This document shows, one piece after another, positions 25,501 through 36,900 of a DNA stretch of 64,000 nucleotides. This DNA comes from Chrysomallon squamiferum (lineage: Eukaryota > Mollusca > Gastropoda > Neomphalida > Peltospiridae): assembly GCA_012295275.1 (NCBI GenBank), contig CM022673.1, positions 23,665,081 to 23,729,080 of the forward strand, in the 5' to 3' direction. Each line of letters opens with the position of its first letter. Position 1 is the first letter of the stretch. Under the pieces are notes generated by a model. The model saw only the letters and a program-made list of their open reading frames with translations. It was not told the DNA's origin and did no database searches. A program made the position numbers and the translations under genes.

Positions 25501-28500
25501 CATTATACATAACAGGAACATTCACCAAAACTGTGTTTTCCTCAGTCACACTAATTTACATATTTAACTGTAACATAACACTGTTTTTAACACAAAACTT
25601 TCTGACATATCAAATTAATTTCAGATTAAATTTAAGAAATAAAATAATATTCAAAAATAATTAATAGTAATAAAAAAACAAAAATTACAGAGTACTTTAA
25701 CATGCATACTTACTTTTAACAATAAATAAATAAATAAATAAATAATGTAAATGGTGGCTGGTTATGTAAGCATGTTCTGATCTTGGGATGTGAGAAACCT
25801 TTGTGAAGTGACTGTGATATCAACATGTAAAGCTGTGTGTAGATAGGGTTGACTCACAATAACACTGTATTAACTGGATGTTTCAGACAATGAGGACCTA
25901 ACATGTGTAGTGCATGTCAATTGTTTTGTTAATGAAGTAAACAACAACAATTTAATATTTCTTAACAGGAACATTGTAAACAAGAAAAGCTGGTTATAAA
26001 ACACAAACCTCCAAAGCCAGGAACTGAAATCAGATAAAACATTTTTAAATATCTTTCTGTTCACCTTGGTAACACAGCAGTTGGAAGAGATTAAAAAAAA
26101 AAGCAGCTAAATAATTTTCAAATTAGTAGGTGATTACTGAACACTGGACTGCTGCTTGAATAATGATTGACTGTTAGTAGTGTTTGTCATTGGTGTTACT
26201 GCAATTCTTTCATTCTGATCTCTGTCTGTGTATGATTGATGTCTTACCTGAAATGGCTTTGTCTGGTAATGGAGGCACTGTGATACAAGGAAACTTTTCT
26301 TGTAATCTTTCATGTAACCAGTCAAAGTGTTTGTACCGCCGACTGACCTGAATGTTATTTAACTGAAAAAATATCAATAATTATGAGGTAAGTGATCATG
26401 CACCCGCAGATATGTAGAACTCACATTTTTATAGATACAGAGAGTCTTATGTAATGAGGTGTATATGAATGAGTACTCACAGATGAGGTGAGTTGATATA
26501 TAAATGAGCACTCACAGATGAGATGAATTGATATATAAATGAGCACTCAGATGAGGTGAGTTGATATAAAAATGAGTATTCAGAGATGAGGTAAAGTGAT
26601 ATATAAATGAGCACTAACAGATGAGGTGAGTTGATATATAAATGAGCACTCACAGATGAGGTGAGTTGATATTAAATAAACACTTACAGATGTAGTGAGT
26701 TGATATATAAATGAGTACTCACAGATGAGGTGAGTCGATATATAAATGAGTACTCACAGATGAGGTGAAGTGATATATAAATGAGCACACACAGATGAGG
26801 TGAAGTGATATACAAGTGAGTACTCACAGATGGGGTGAGATGGTATGCTATGTAACTTTTCAATCCTTTCATTTTGCTTTCTTTTTTAGGAGAGGCTACA
26901 GCACAAGTGTACTGATTTTCTTTGGCTGGATTCCACATCGGTCCATCGTCTGTCTCCTGAAACCACAAATTACAATTACCAGCCACTTTTATCACAAATT
27001 ATATCACACACTCTATCAGATTATGCCACAAATTATATCAGATTATATCACAACTTATTCCAGATTACATTATAAATTATATCAGATTATATCACAACTT
27101 ATTCCAGATTACATTATAAATCATATCAGATTATATCACAAAGTAAATCAGAAAATATCACTGATTTCATCACTATGAATCACATTTTTACATGAAAATA
27201 TATCAGAAACAAAACCCTTCACAAAATAAAACCACACATTTCTGTTCAGCTCAGTACAGTTAACAAAACTTGCTGTGTGTCAGTCACACTGAAAATACAC
27301 AGCAGTTTATCTCAGTTCTACAGTCAGCTGACTTTGTACAGCTTAATAATAAAGTACTACTCACAATAATTTTAATCAGGTCACTTTCAGGTACGTCCAC
27401 CTGTGCCTGGGTCATCAGGTATGCCTCCCCACCTGTCTTAGCAAAGTGTGAAAACCTGCACAAAGCAAATCTTAAGTGTTATTCCTCAAACATTTTCCAT
27501 CTATCAGAACACCTTACAATAATTATATACAATAACACAGATGATAAACCATTTTTATTATTTACTTAATTTAAGAAAGTCACAGGTTTTGAAACAACCC
27601 ATAACTTTTATGAAGAACCTCACAAACATTATATTCTTGTAATGTATTAACATACTGGATATTCATTAACCTTGTAAAATATTAACAAGTGATGCTGTGC
27701 ATTCTGCAGTTTGTGATACACATTTACCTGCAAAATCTCTAATCATCTATTTAAAACAGAAAACTGTAAGTAAGTAATTTACCTGTTAAAACTACTTTTC
27801 ACTGTGATAAATAAGTAATTTAGCTGTTAAAATTACTTTTCCCTGTGATAAATAAGTAATTTAGCTGTTAAAACTACTTTTCCCTGTGATAAATAAGTAA
27901 TTTACCTGTTAAAACTACTTTTCACTGTGATAAATAATTTACCTGTTAAAACTACTTTTCACTGTGCCATATTTTGACATTTCTGATGTTGGAGATATCT
28001 GTTTCCCTTCTCTTCTGGGCACAGCCAAACCAAATGTTCCACTCCCATGTAGTTCCTTCAATTGAAAATAAACAAAAAGTATTTTGTGGTCGTAACAGAT
28101 TTTTACCTAAATACTAAACAGTAATATGACATTGTAATAAACAATAACATTTTAGCATCAACAATAGGTTAGAATTACACTGTTAACAACGAAACCCAGT
28201 TGTAACATCACTGTAACATGAACAACAGTTCAAGTTTAACCAAAAATCAGTGGAGCTTGTACCAACACTTGGAGCCATTGATAAGTAACTAATGTGAGTT
28301 TGCACAGTGAAAGGAGAAATGAAAATACATGCAGAACATGTGTCAAACATTTTGCAAGTTCTCTCACAACTGTCAGTGTTATAATATTAATAACACAAAT
28401 CAGTCAGTTAGCAGTGTTCATATTAAAACAACCATCTCACCTGATTTGTTCCTGTAGTACTGTTGCTTGACTGATCATCATCATCATCATCCCACTCATC

Positions 28501-31500
28501 ATCCCAATCATCGAGGCTCTGCTGCGCTGTCACTGGGGCATGCGTGTCCCCGCCATTTTGTTGAGTGAAGCCATTGACAGCTTTCAGAGATGTTGGCCGA
28601 GTGGTGGGTAGGGTGGATGGAATTGGGCGAGGTGGTGGTGGGAACTGTGGTTCAGGAATTGATATAATCTGACAAGAGAGAAAAAAGTAATATACAGTGC
28701 AAAAATAAACAGTATTTTGAAAATCTGATTACATCATCAAATTAAAAACATTCCATTATCACAGTCAGAATATAAACAATATTTTAAAGTGGAAAAAATT
28801 ATATAAATATTGTTATGCACAAACAAACGCACAGACATTAAGAAAATTTAATATAAATAAAGATATACGTTAAAAAAATGTAACTTTGATTTACTATAGG
28901 GTCATTCCGTGTCAAATCACCCAAAAAAAAAAGAAATTTAAACCCGACCGTCTCAGATTTTTATGAAACTTGGTATACTTGTTGACTGGGATCCCACAGC
29001 ACCAAATCTGAAATGTTAGCTCAATCAGACCAGTGGTGTGGGAGATACGGCCCACCGAATTTTGAGATTTTTGCCAAAAATGGGTGTGACCACCAACCTT
29101 AGAACCCTCATATCTCAGGAACTACTGGGCCAATCTTCATAAAATTGGTATTGTTAGAAAGGCAAAATGACAAGGATACCAAATCTGCCATTTTTGTTTA
29201 GTTTGGAAAATACTGGAGTACCTTGACCTTTTGACCTTTGCTATGACCTTGAAATTGACCGTGTGGATCACGTGATCTTGAGATAACCTTTATTGAAATG
29301 TAATCTCCCACATGTTAACTAAAACATATAAAAGTTTCCTGGGTGTAATATTTTTTGTTTAGCCACAATATAGATTTAAAAAATGCACATACATGAAAAT
29401 AACACCTTTTCAGCCATTAACATCTGATTAACTAAAACCTGAATGATCAATTCTGGATGCTAGGGATCACCATCTTTCTTGATCATCGAAAAGACATTGT
29501 AGGCCTACATGTATGCATAAAAAGTTCACATAAATTTGAGAGAACTAGGTGTTTCTGATGCTTAACCTTCTCACTATGTTTGTTTCAAATGCTCACTGTA
29601 TCCTTCATTCCCAGACACATTCTACTGTTCTCATCACTTTCATAAAATTTGATTATTTCCTCCTTCAATTCATTGTCCTTTCAATGGTAAAGGGTGACAA
29701 AATCAAGATTTGCACACGCTCTGGGTAGGATTCAGAATTAACATGTCATTTTAATGTTACTGTAGCTGATGCTAGTTTTTTTTCTGTCCTTTCATTCATT
29801 TACTGGAATGTGCTAGAGAATGGAGTTTGACAGGAGTTTAACCTAAACTTCGACAGAATAGAATTCAAATCAAAGTCCTTTTCTGGGGAAACAACAACCA
29901 GCGGTTTGTCTGGCAAGTTATCACCAAATTCTCCCATTGTAATACCACCATCCTAAAGCCATCCTCTGCAGGACCTTTGATTTCTGAAGGGTAATCAGAC
30001 AGTCACAGCACAACTTGTCTCCTGGCACTAGTGTCTTTGGAGGATTTACTAAGCATTTGTAAGTGCCCATGCTAACAATTCTTAAAGATCTAGTGCGTGC
30101 TTGCTCAGGGTGGTGATTAAGGGGATCACAACAGTTTTTCTGCAATGTTGAAAATTTGATGAAAAGTTCTTGTTAAATGATACTCTTGATGTCCCGTGTT
30201 TTGATCCCACTTCAAAGAGTGAGGAGTTCGACTTCCTCAGTTTTCCATACACTTCAAGTAACAACTCCTTTTTGATATGATGGTGTTGATAACACACATT
30301 TTCAGGAGAGTTAAAGCTGCAGTTAGCCCTGGACGAAATAAGGATTTTCAGTATTGGCCTGCACCTTCAATTCAATAGAACAAAGTCAGTGCTTTCCTAA
30401 ATATTAAATTAAATCCTGAAACCCTTTCAGTAAAGTTAAGCAGGTCATAAAATGGCAGCAGAGTACATGTGTTATTGCCAAAGGCCCACAAGTCTTGGGC
30501 ATTTATGTCAATCTTCTCAAGTATAAATCACAGTTTATTAAGGTGAAGTAGACCTTGTTCATACTCTGTGCCAAGACTGGGTGTACAAATACATTATGCA
30601 GTACATCACTTGATGACGTTTGATTTCAGACTGGGTTGTACTGTTGTTGACTGAAACCTTGTTCAAAAGCCAATGGCAAGGCCCCACATGACATGATAAA
30701 ATTACTTAATAGGTTTTATGAAATAAAAATATTGTTTATATATCAACATCTGACATTGTGTCCAACTTAAAAGCTTCAGATTGTCAAAGAAATGCAGATG
30801 AAGAAACTTTTTTGTCTTAAACTTCTAATTGCCATGTGCTCAATGGGGATTGCACCAGGGAATCTAAAGGAGTTCCTGACCTGTCTGAAGCATCACTTCC
30901 TGTTAACCCTTTGAGCCTGACTGTGTAGAACATGTCATGCCATTTGGCATCTTTTCATATCCTTCAGGCATTCCTTCAGACATGTCAGGTGGGTTTTAAC
31001 TCCAAAGATAAGTTTTTAGTCTCAGAGAAAATGTACATTGTAATGCATTGTATCAATCATCCATGCAGGTATGCATTTTTTAAATCTCTATTATGGCTAA
31101 ACAAAAATATTATACCCAGGAAACTTTTATATGTGAACTTTATGCATACATGTAGGCCTACAATGTCTTACTCGATGATCAAGAGATGGTGATTCCTAGC
31201 ATCCAGAATTGATCATTCAGGTTTTAGTTAATCAGATGTTAATGGCTGAAAAGGTGTTATTTTCATGTATGTGCATTTTTTAAATCTATATTGTGGCTAA
31301 ACAAAAAATATTACACCCAGGAAACTTTTATATGTTTTAGTTAACATGTGGGAATTAAATTTCAATAAAGGTCATCTCAAGATCACGTGATCCACACGGT
31401 CAATTTCAAGGTCATAGCAAAGGTCAAAAGGTCAAGGTACTCCAATATTTTCCAAACTAAACAAAAATGGCAGATTTGGTATCCTTGTCATTTTGCCTTT

Positions 31501-33913
31501 CTAACAATACCAATTTTATGAAGATTGGCCCAGTAGTTCCTAAGATATGAGGGTTCTAAGGTTGGTGGTCACACCCATTTTTGGCAAAAATCTCAAAATT
31601 CGGTGGGCCGTATCTCCCACACCACTGGTCTGATTGAGCTAACATTTCAGATTTGGTGCTGTGGGATCCCAGTCAACAAGTATACCAAGTTTCATAAAAA
31701 TCTGAGACGGTCGGGTTTAAACCATTGGGTGATTTGACACGGAATGACCCTATAGTTAAATAACAAAGTGTAAAATTTATAAGATAATAGACACAAAAAC
31801 TAAAGTCTTACTTCCACATATGACTCTGGAATCAGACCTTGATGTCCATGCTGATTGCGAGCTTCCCACCAGCCATCTCCAATATCCTGTAAACAACAAA
31901 CATTTAAAACTTTAAAATGTTTACTAAATCTTGCACTGGTCAGAAACTGAGATCTGATTTGACATTATCCTGTATTTTATATACTGCACCAACTATTGAA
32001 ATACTAAAAAAATGTCTCAATATGTAAATACAAATAACACTATGAATTACAACTTTAGTCATAAAAACTAAAATCATCTGATGATGAAGTAAGATTACAT
32101 GTAAAAATAAAACAATAAATCTTGAAATTAAAAAAAGGAATGGACAGTGTTACACAAATAAAAATAGAGATTTCTGTTTTGTTAACAGTATACAATACTG
32201 TTATATTTAATGTGTTTACTAACCAACATATTATTTATTCATACTGGTATATGTTTTATTCACAGTACAAAATACACTGTTTTATTTATTTAAGATGTTT
32301 ACTAAATGATATTTTATTTAATACACACAGATATATGTATTTGTTTTATTCACAGTGTTGTTATTAATACGTTCATGAGAGAATGTACAGATGGTTTGTA
32401 AACTGGTAAATGTCAGAGATGTCCCAGTACAGTTGTGAGATCATCTTCTTTAAAGGTTATTTCTCACATAAACATTTTTTAGTTTTTTAAATCATAATAC
32501 AATGTACAAGCACTCTCTGATTTAATATTTCATATACACTTAACTAACCAATATTAATTAATGTATTTTGTACTAATTACTACACATGGAGCTACTCACC
32601 TGACGAAGGATAAAAAGTGCATCACCTGAACTAAATGACAGTTCACCATTTTCTGTGTCACCTTCAAAATCATACAGGGCTGATGCCTGCAAATAACAAA
32701 CAAAAATTTATTAATCACTGATAAGTGAAATAGAAAGAAACAAGCTTGTAAAACATACTGTCAGACATACACTGCCATACATTTTTTGTTAAAGGACTGT
32801 CAGATATATACTGTAGTAAAGTTATAGTACTGTCAGATGTTTTACACATTTAGTTATACACTGTAATACACCATATTTGGTTTACAAAGTGTGGTTTATA
32901 TCATATCAGATATACACTGTATGTTCTGTGTATTTCATGAGAGACTCAAAAAAAAAATGATTACGTTGTACAAACTATAATTTTGGGATTTTATTTAAGA
33001 GACAAGAGTTAATGCATTTACTGACTATCATAATATTCAGTTATTTTACACATTTAAATCATCAAATATTACTTTTCACAATCAACTTATTGTTAAAAAA
33101 AACATACAAAAAAACCCACAACAAAATCAAACAAGTACATATGAAAAATATAAAATCTATAAAACTGCTATTATAAAAATTTTCAAATCAGCCCTGTAAA
33201 AGAAAATCATTTAATTAGCTTAATTATATATCTGTATATAGTAAATTATATTTCATTAAGAACAGGTACAAGTACCCAAGCTTTTGTAAAAAGAAAACTG
33301 AAGGAGGTAATTACTAACTTGTGTAACATGCCAAGGTTAATTCTACAATAACCTGTGAAAGTTTCTGCTCTGACTTATAGTATGGAAGTATTTACTTACT
33401 AAAAATTAAAAGTAATTTAGTGATGTTAACAGAGGTAAGCTTAAACAAAAAAAACCCCCAAACTTATAACATACATTTTTCATTTTGTTTCTGTATTAAG
33501 ACAACAAGAAATCCAACTCAAGTGTACATCTCTTACATAAAAAGGTTGCAATATGTATTATTTTATTTTACACCGGTTTTTGAAATTAAAAATATACAAA
33601 CAGTATTAAACAGAAATAGTAATTTATATATTAAACTTTACTAAATAATTTTTGAAAAAAAATCTAATCAACAATCCAACTGACAACAAAACAGAAGCGT
33701 GCAGTAATTGACATGTACAACATCACTATTTAAAATCAGGTGTCAAAAAGGAATGTACTAGTACATATAAACAATGATTATATGCCTGTAAACAAAATAG
33801 TGAAGTAAAGATACACAAAAATGAAGGATGGAATGAAACAGTTACTGATGGAGAAAATCAAATAGTCCCACCTGTAAATTTAATTCACCTTCACTCTCAA
33901 TAATTTGCTTGCC

Positions 33914-33945
<32 letters not shown>

Positions 33946-36900
33946 TTAGTTAAGAAATTCACAAAGTAAATCAGATTAACAGTTTCTTCAAGTATGTATA
34001 TGAAACACTAAGTGATAAATTATACATTAACCTGACATCACTGAAAGAAGATATACCTGAAGACACATTTCATACCTCTGTAAGTCCTTTAAAAGAAGAG
34101 AAAGTTGAAACTGGTCTGTGATGTTTCATAGTGTACACATCTTTGTGATGTACCATTGCAGTTCATAACACAATTTACTATCAAAAAGAAACTATCACAC
34201 AGTTTTTACTTTGATGGCTGACTCGGCAGTCTCTGTGAGGTTGTCTCTGCCGCTGTTAGACTACTGCAGCTCGCACAAAGTGGACTCACACTGTGTAAAC
34301 ACTGTGTGACTGTGGTTAATGAAGTCTGTAATTAGCTAACTGTGACTCAACTCTGAGCTATGTTAGGTCAGGTACGCTGACATATAGATGATGACAGATA
34401 TAAAAAAATACAACTTTTCATTCCACACATACAGGTTAGATATATGGCATACCTATGTTTACAGAAAATATAGTTTATTCAATTTAGAGGCCTTTTTTTT
34501 TTTTTTTTTTTTTTCAAATATATAACAGAGAGAAATCATAGTACATCATAATTTATAATAACATATGTCAATACATTAAACTGTTAGAAAACTATGATTT
34601 TAGTTCATTACTTTTTTAATATACATTTTATTGATAAGATTTTGATATTAAACAGGAAAGAATCTAAATTTAAATTTACAGAAAGTAATTTGATTATATA
34701 TTCACAGTAAATAACTGCAACATTGTTTTTTTTATTGCAGTGTTTTCTCTCACTAGTCTTTCTCTCATTACAGAGCTTTCTCTCACTATAGAATTTTCTC
34801 TCATTACAAAGCTTTCTCTCACTACAGAGCTTTCTCTCATTACAGAGCTTTCTCTCACTTTTTTCTCTCATTACAGAGCTTTCTCTCGCTCTAGAGCAGG
34901 GGTGGGCAAACTATTCACAATTAACACTGCCACCTGGCCAGTAAGACAGTAAAATACAAGTCAATGAAATAAAGTCAGTTATTTCAATCCTGTCTCAGTT
35001 ACACATGCTGGCAGACAGAACCAGACTAACTTCTTGCTGACACGAACAGAACTGTTTTTATGCATTTTTGCTTTTTACTATCTGTCATTATCCTCCAGTC
35101 AGTCATGTCCTCAACCTCGCATTTAAAATGGAGTAAAGTGGATATGGAAAGTCGGACATTCAACTCTGAGTTGAATTCAGTTCAGTTGCTGTTTTCAAAG
35201 AATTTAATGTGCGCCACAACTGGGAAACAGCACATCAATCTTCAAAATTTGCTTCAATGTCTGCTGCTGAGAAAAAGGATGCCATCGCAAAACTGTCAAG
35301 CAATCTCAAAAGGGGCACTTTGATATTTCGTAAACAGATATCTCAGCATGAAAAAGTGACAAGTGCCAGTTACGAAGTTTCACTACTCATTGCTCAACGG
35401 ATGAAGCCATTTTCTGATGGAGACTTTGTCAAGGAATGTCTCATGACTGTGGAGAATTATGTCTGCCCAGAACAACATTCAGTAATGGAAAATATGATTT
35501 TGTCATCTCGACTATTCATCGCCGAGTTGAGATGTCAGACTGTGTGCCAAGATTCATTAAAGAGTAAGTGCCTGACCTTTGTGCCTGATCTCTTGCTCTT
35601 GACGAGAGTGCTGATATGATCTGGCTATTTTCATACATGGTGTCACTTCTGCCCTCCAGGTGCACGAAGAGTTATTGGAGATTGTTCCACTACATGGCAC
35701 CACCAGTGGAAAAGACATGTTCAGTGCCTTACTTCAGTGGGTGGAGCATCACTCCCTTGTAAGTGTAACAACTGTTAGAGCACCAGCAATAATTGGAGAT
35801 AATAAAGGTATGGCTTCTTTGCTCATTTGCCATTGTGAGGCACTTGGACTCAACCAGACCAACCATAAACTGCATTGCATCATCCACCAAAAATCCTTAT
35901 GTGCCAAGTCTGCAAATCTCGTTCATGTCATGTCAGCTGTAGTGAAGGTTGTCAATTCCAGGTACTGATGGATGAAGTCAATGCACACTAGGGTGACCTG
36001 CTCTAATTTTCTGAAGTACGCTGGCTGAGTCATGGAGCTATGTTGTCTTATGTATGGGACCTACAACAACAAATTTTCGCCTTTCTTAATGAGAAAAAGC
36101 TCCCTTATGCTGATAATTTTACAGACTCAAAATGGCTTGCCCACCTGGCTCTTCTCATGGATGTCACCACACACCTCAACATTCTCAGTGTCAGTTTGCA
36201 AGGTAAGGACATTCTTGTTTGAGAGTTGTACTCACATAATCACAGCATTTGAAGTGAAACTATGCTTGTGGGAATCCCAGTTGTCTAATGGTCAGTTTCC
36301 TGATATCGCCTTGAAGATTTGTGCTGCAGTCATCATGTCACTACTGGAAGAATCTGCCTCCCATTTTGGAGGTAACCAACCACTATCTGCAGATTTCAAA
36401 ATTTTCAGTGCCTCTTTTGAAAACCCGGTGGATGATTCTCCAGCTTCCTGCAGATGGTTTTGGTAGATATGCAATACCATGATGAAATAAAAGCTAAGTT
36501 CCAAACTTCTTCTCCCATTTCCTTCTTTCATGATGTCATTCTTCCATCTGGCAAATTTCAACAATTTATTAAACATGTGCTATGTTTGGAAGTACATTTT
36601 GCTGTGAACTACCGTTCTTGAAGATTCAAAGTATCACCTTCGCTTGCAACTCTATGACCATCATCTAAATGACATTCTACCATATCAATTAAGCCTGACC
36701 TTGAATTGCTGATTCATGGTATGCAACACCACCCATCTCATTAACTCTTCTAACATTTGTTAAAAGTGAATTTACTGTTAACATCAAATACACATTTTAA
36801 AATCCTTTTTGTTCTCATTTCATATTCTGTTCTCATGCTCTTCCTATAAGATCGATCCGGCCCCCATTTTAAAACATTTGCCCGCCTCTGCTCTAGAGTT

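Larger units (their letters stand above)
25005..28055 (-). other. Exons 5-9: PX domain of the sorting nexin
   Basis: The PX region starts around [15 protein letters not shown] (exons 5-6). It contains [13 protein letters not shown] (exon 7) and the phosphoinositide-binding RRYKHFDWL (residues 254-262, exon 8), followed by PPLPDK. Exon 9 ends the module with [18 protein letters not shown] and FLTCTDEK. The basic RRYKHF core needed for lipid binding is intact. Confidence 0.9.
28441..32686 (-). other. Exons 2-4: SH3 domain and acidic linker of the sorting nexin
   Basis: Exons 2 and 3 encode one SH3 fold: [17 protein letters not shown] and GLIPESYVE are the usual RT-loop, n-Src/tryptophan and 3-10 helix motifs. 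Exon 4 (residues 60-135) has a proline stretch FPPPPRPIP (68-76). It also has an acidic block DDWDDEW followed by six Asp (112-124), matching the clathrin/AP-2-binding linker of SNX9 relatives. Exons 1-4 all have phase-0 boundaries. A 2.9-kb transposon sits in the intron between exons 3 and 4. Confidence 0.9.

Noticed and set aside
30932-31192. 86-codon plus-strand frame inside the transposon
   Set aside because: The coding relics of that element are on the minus strand and this frame resembles nothing known.
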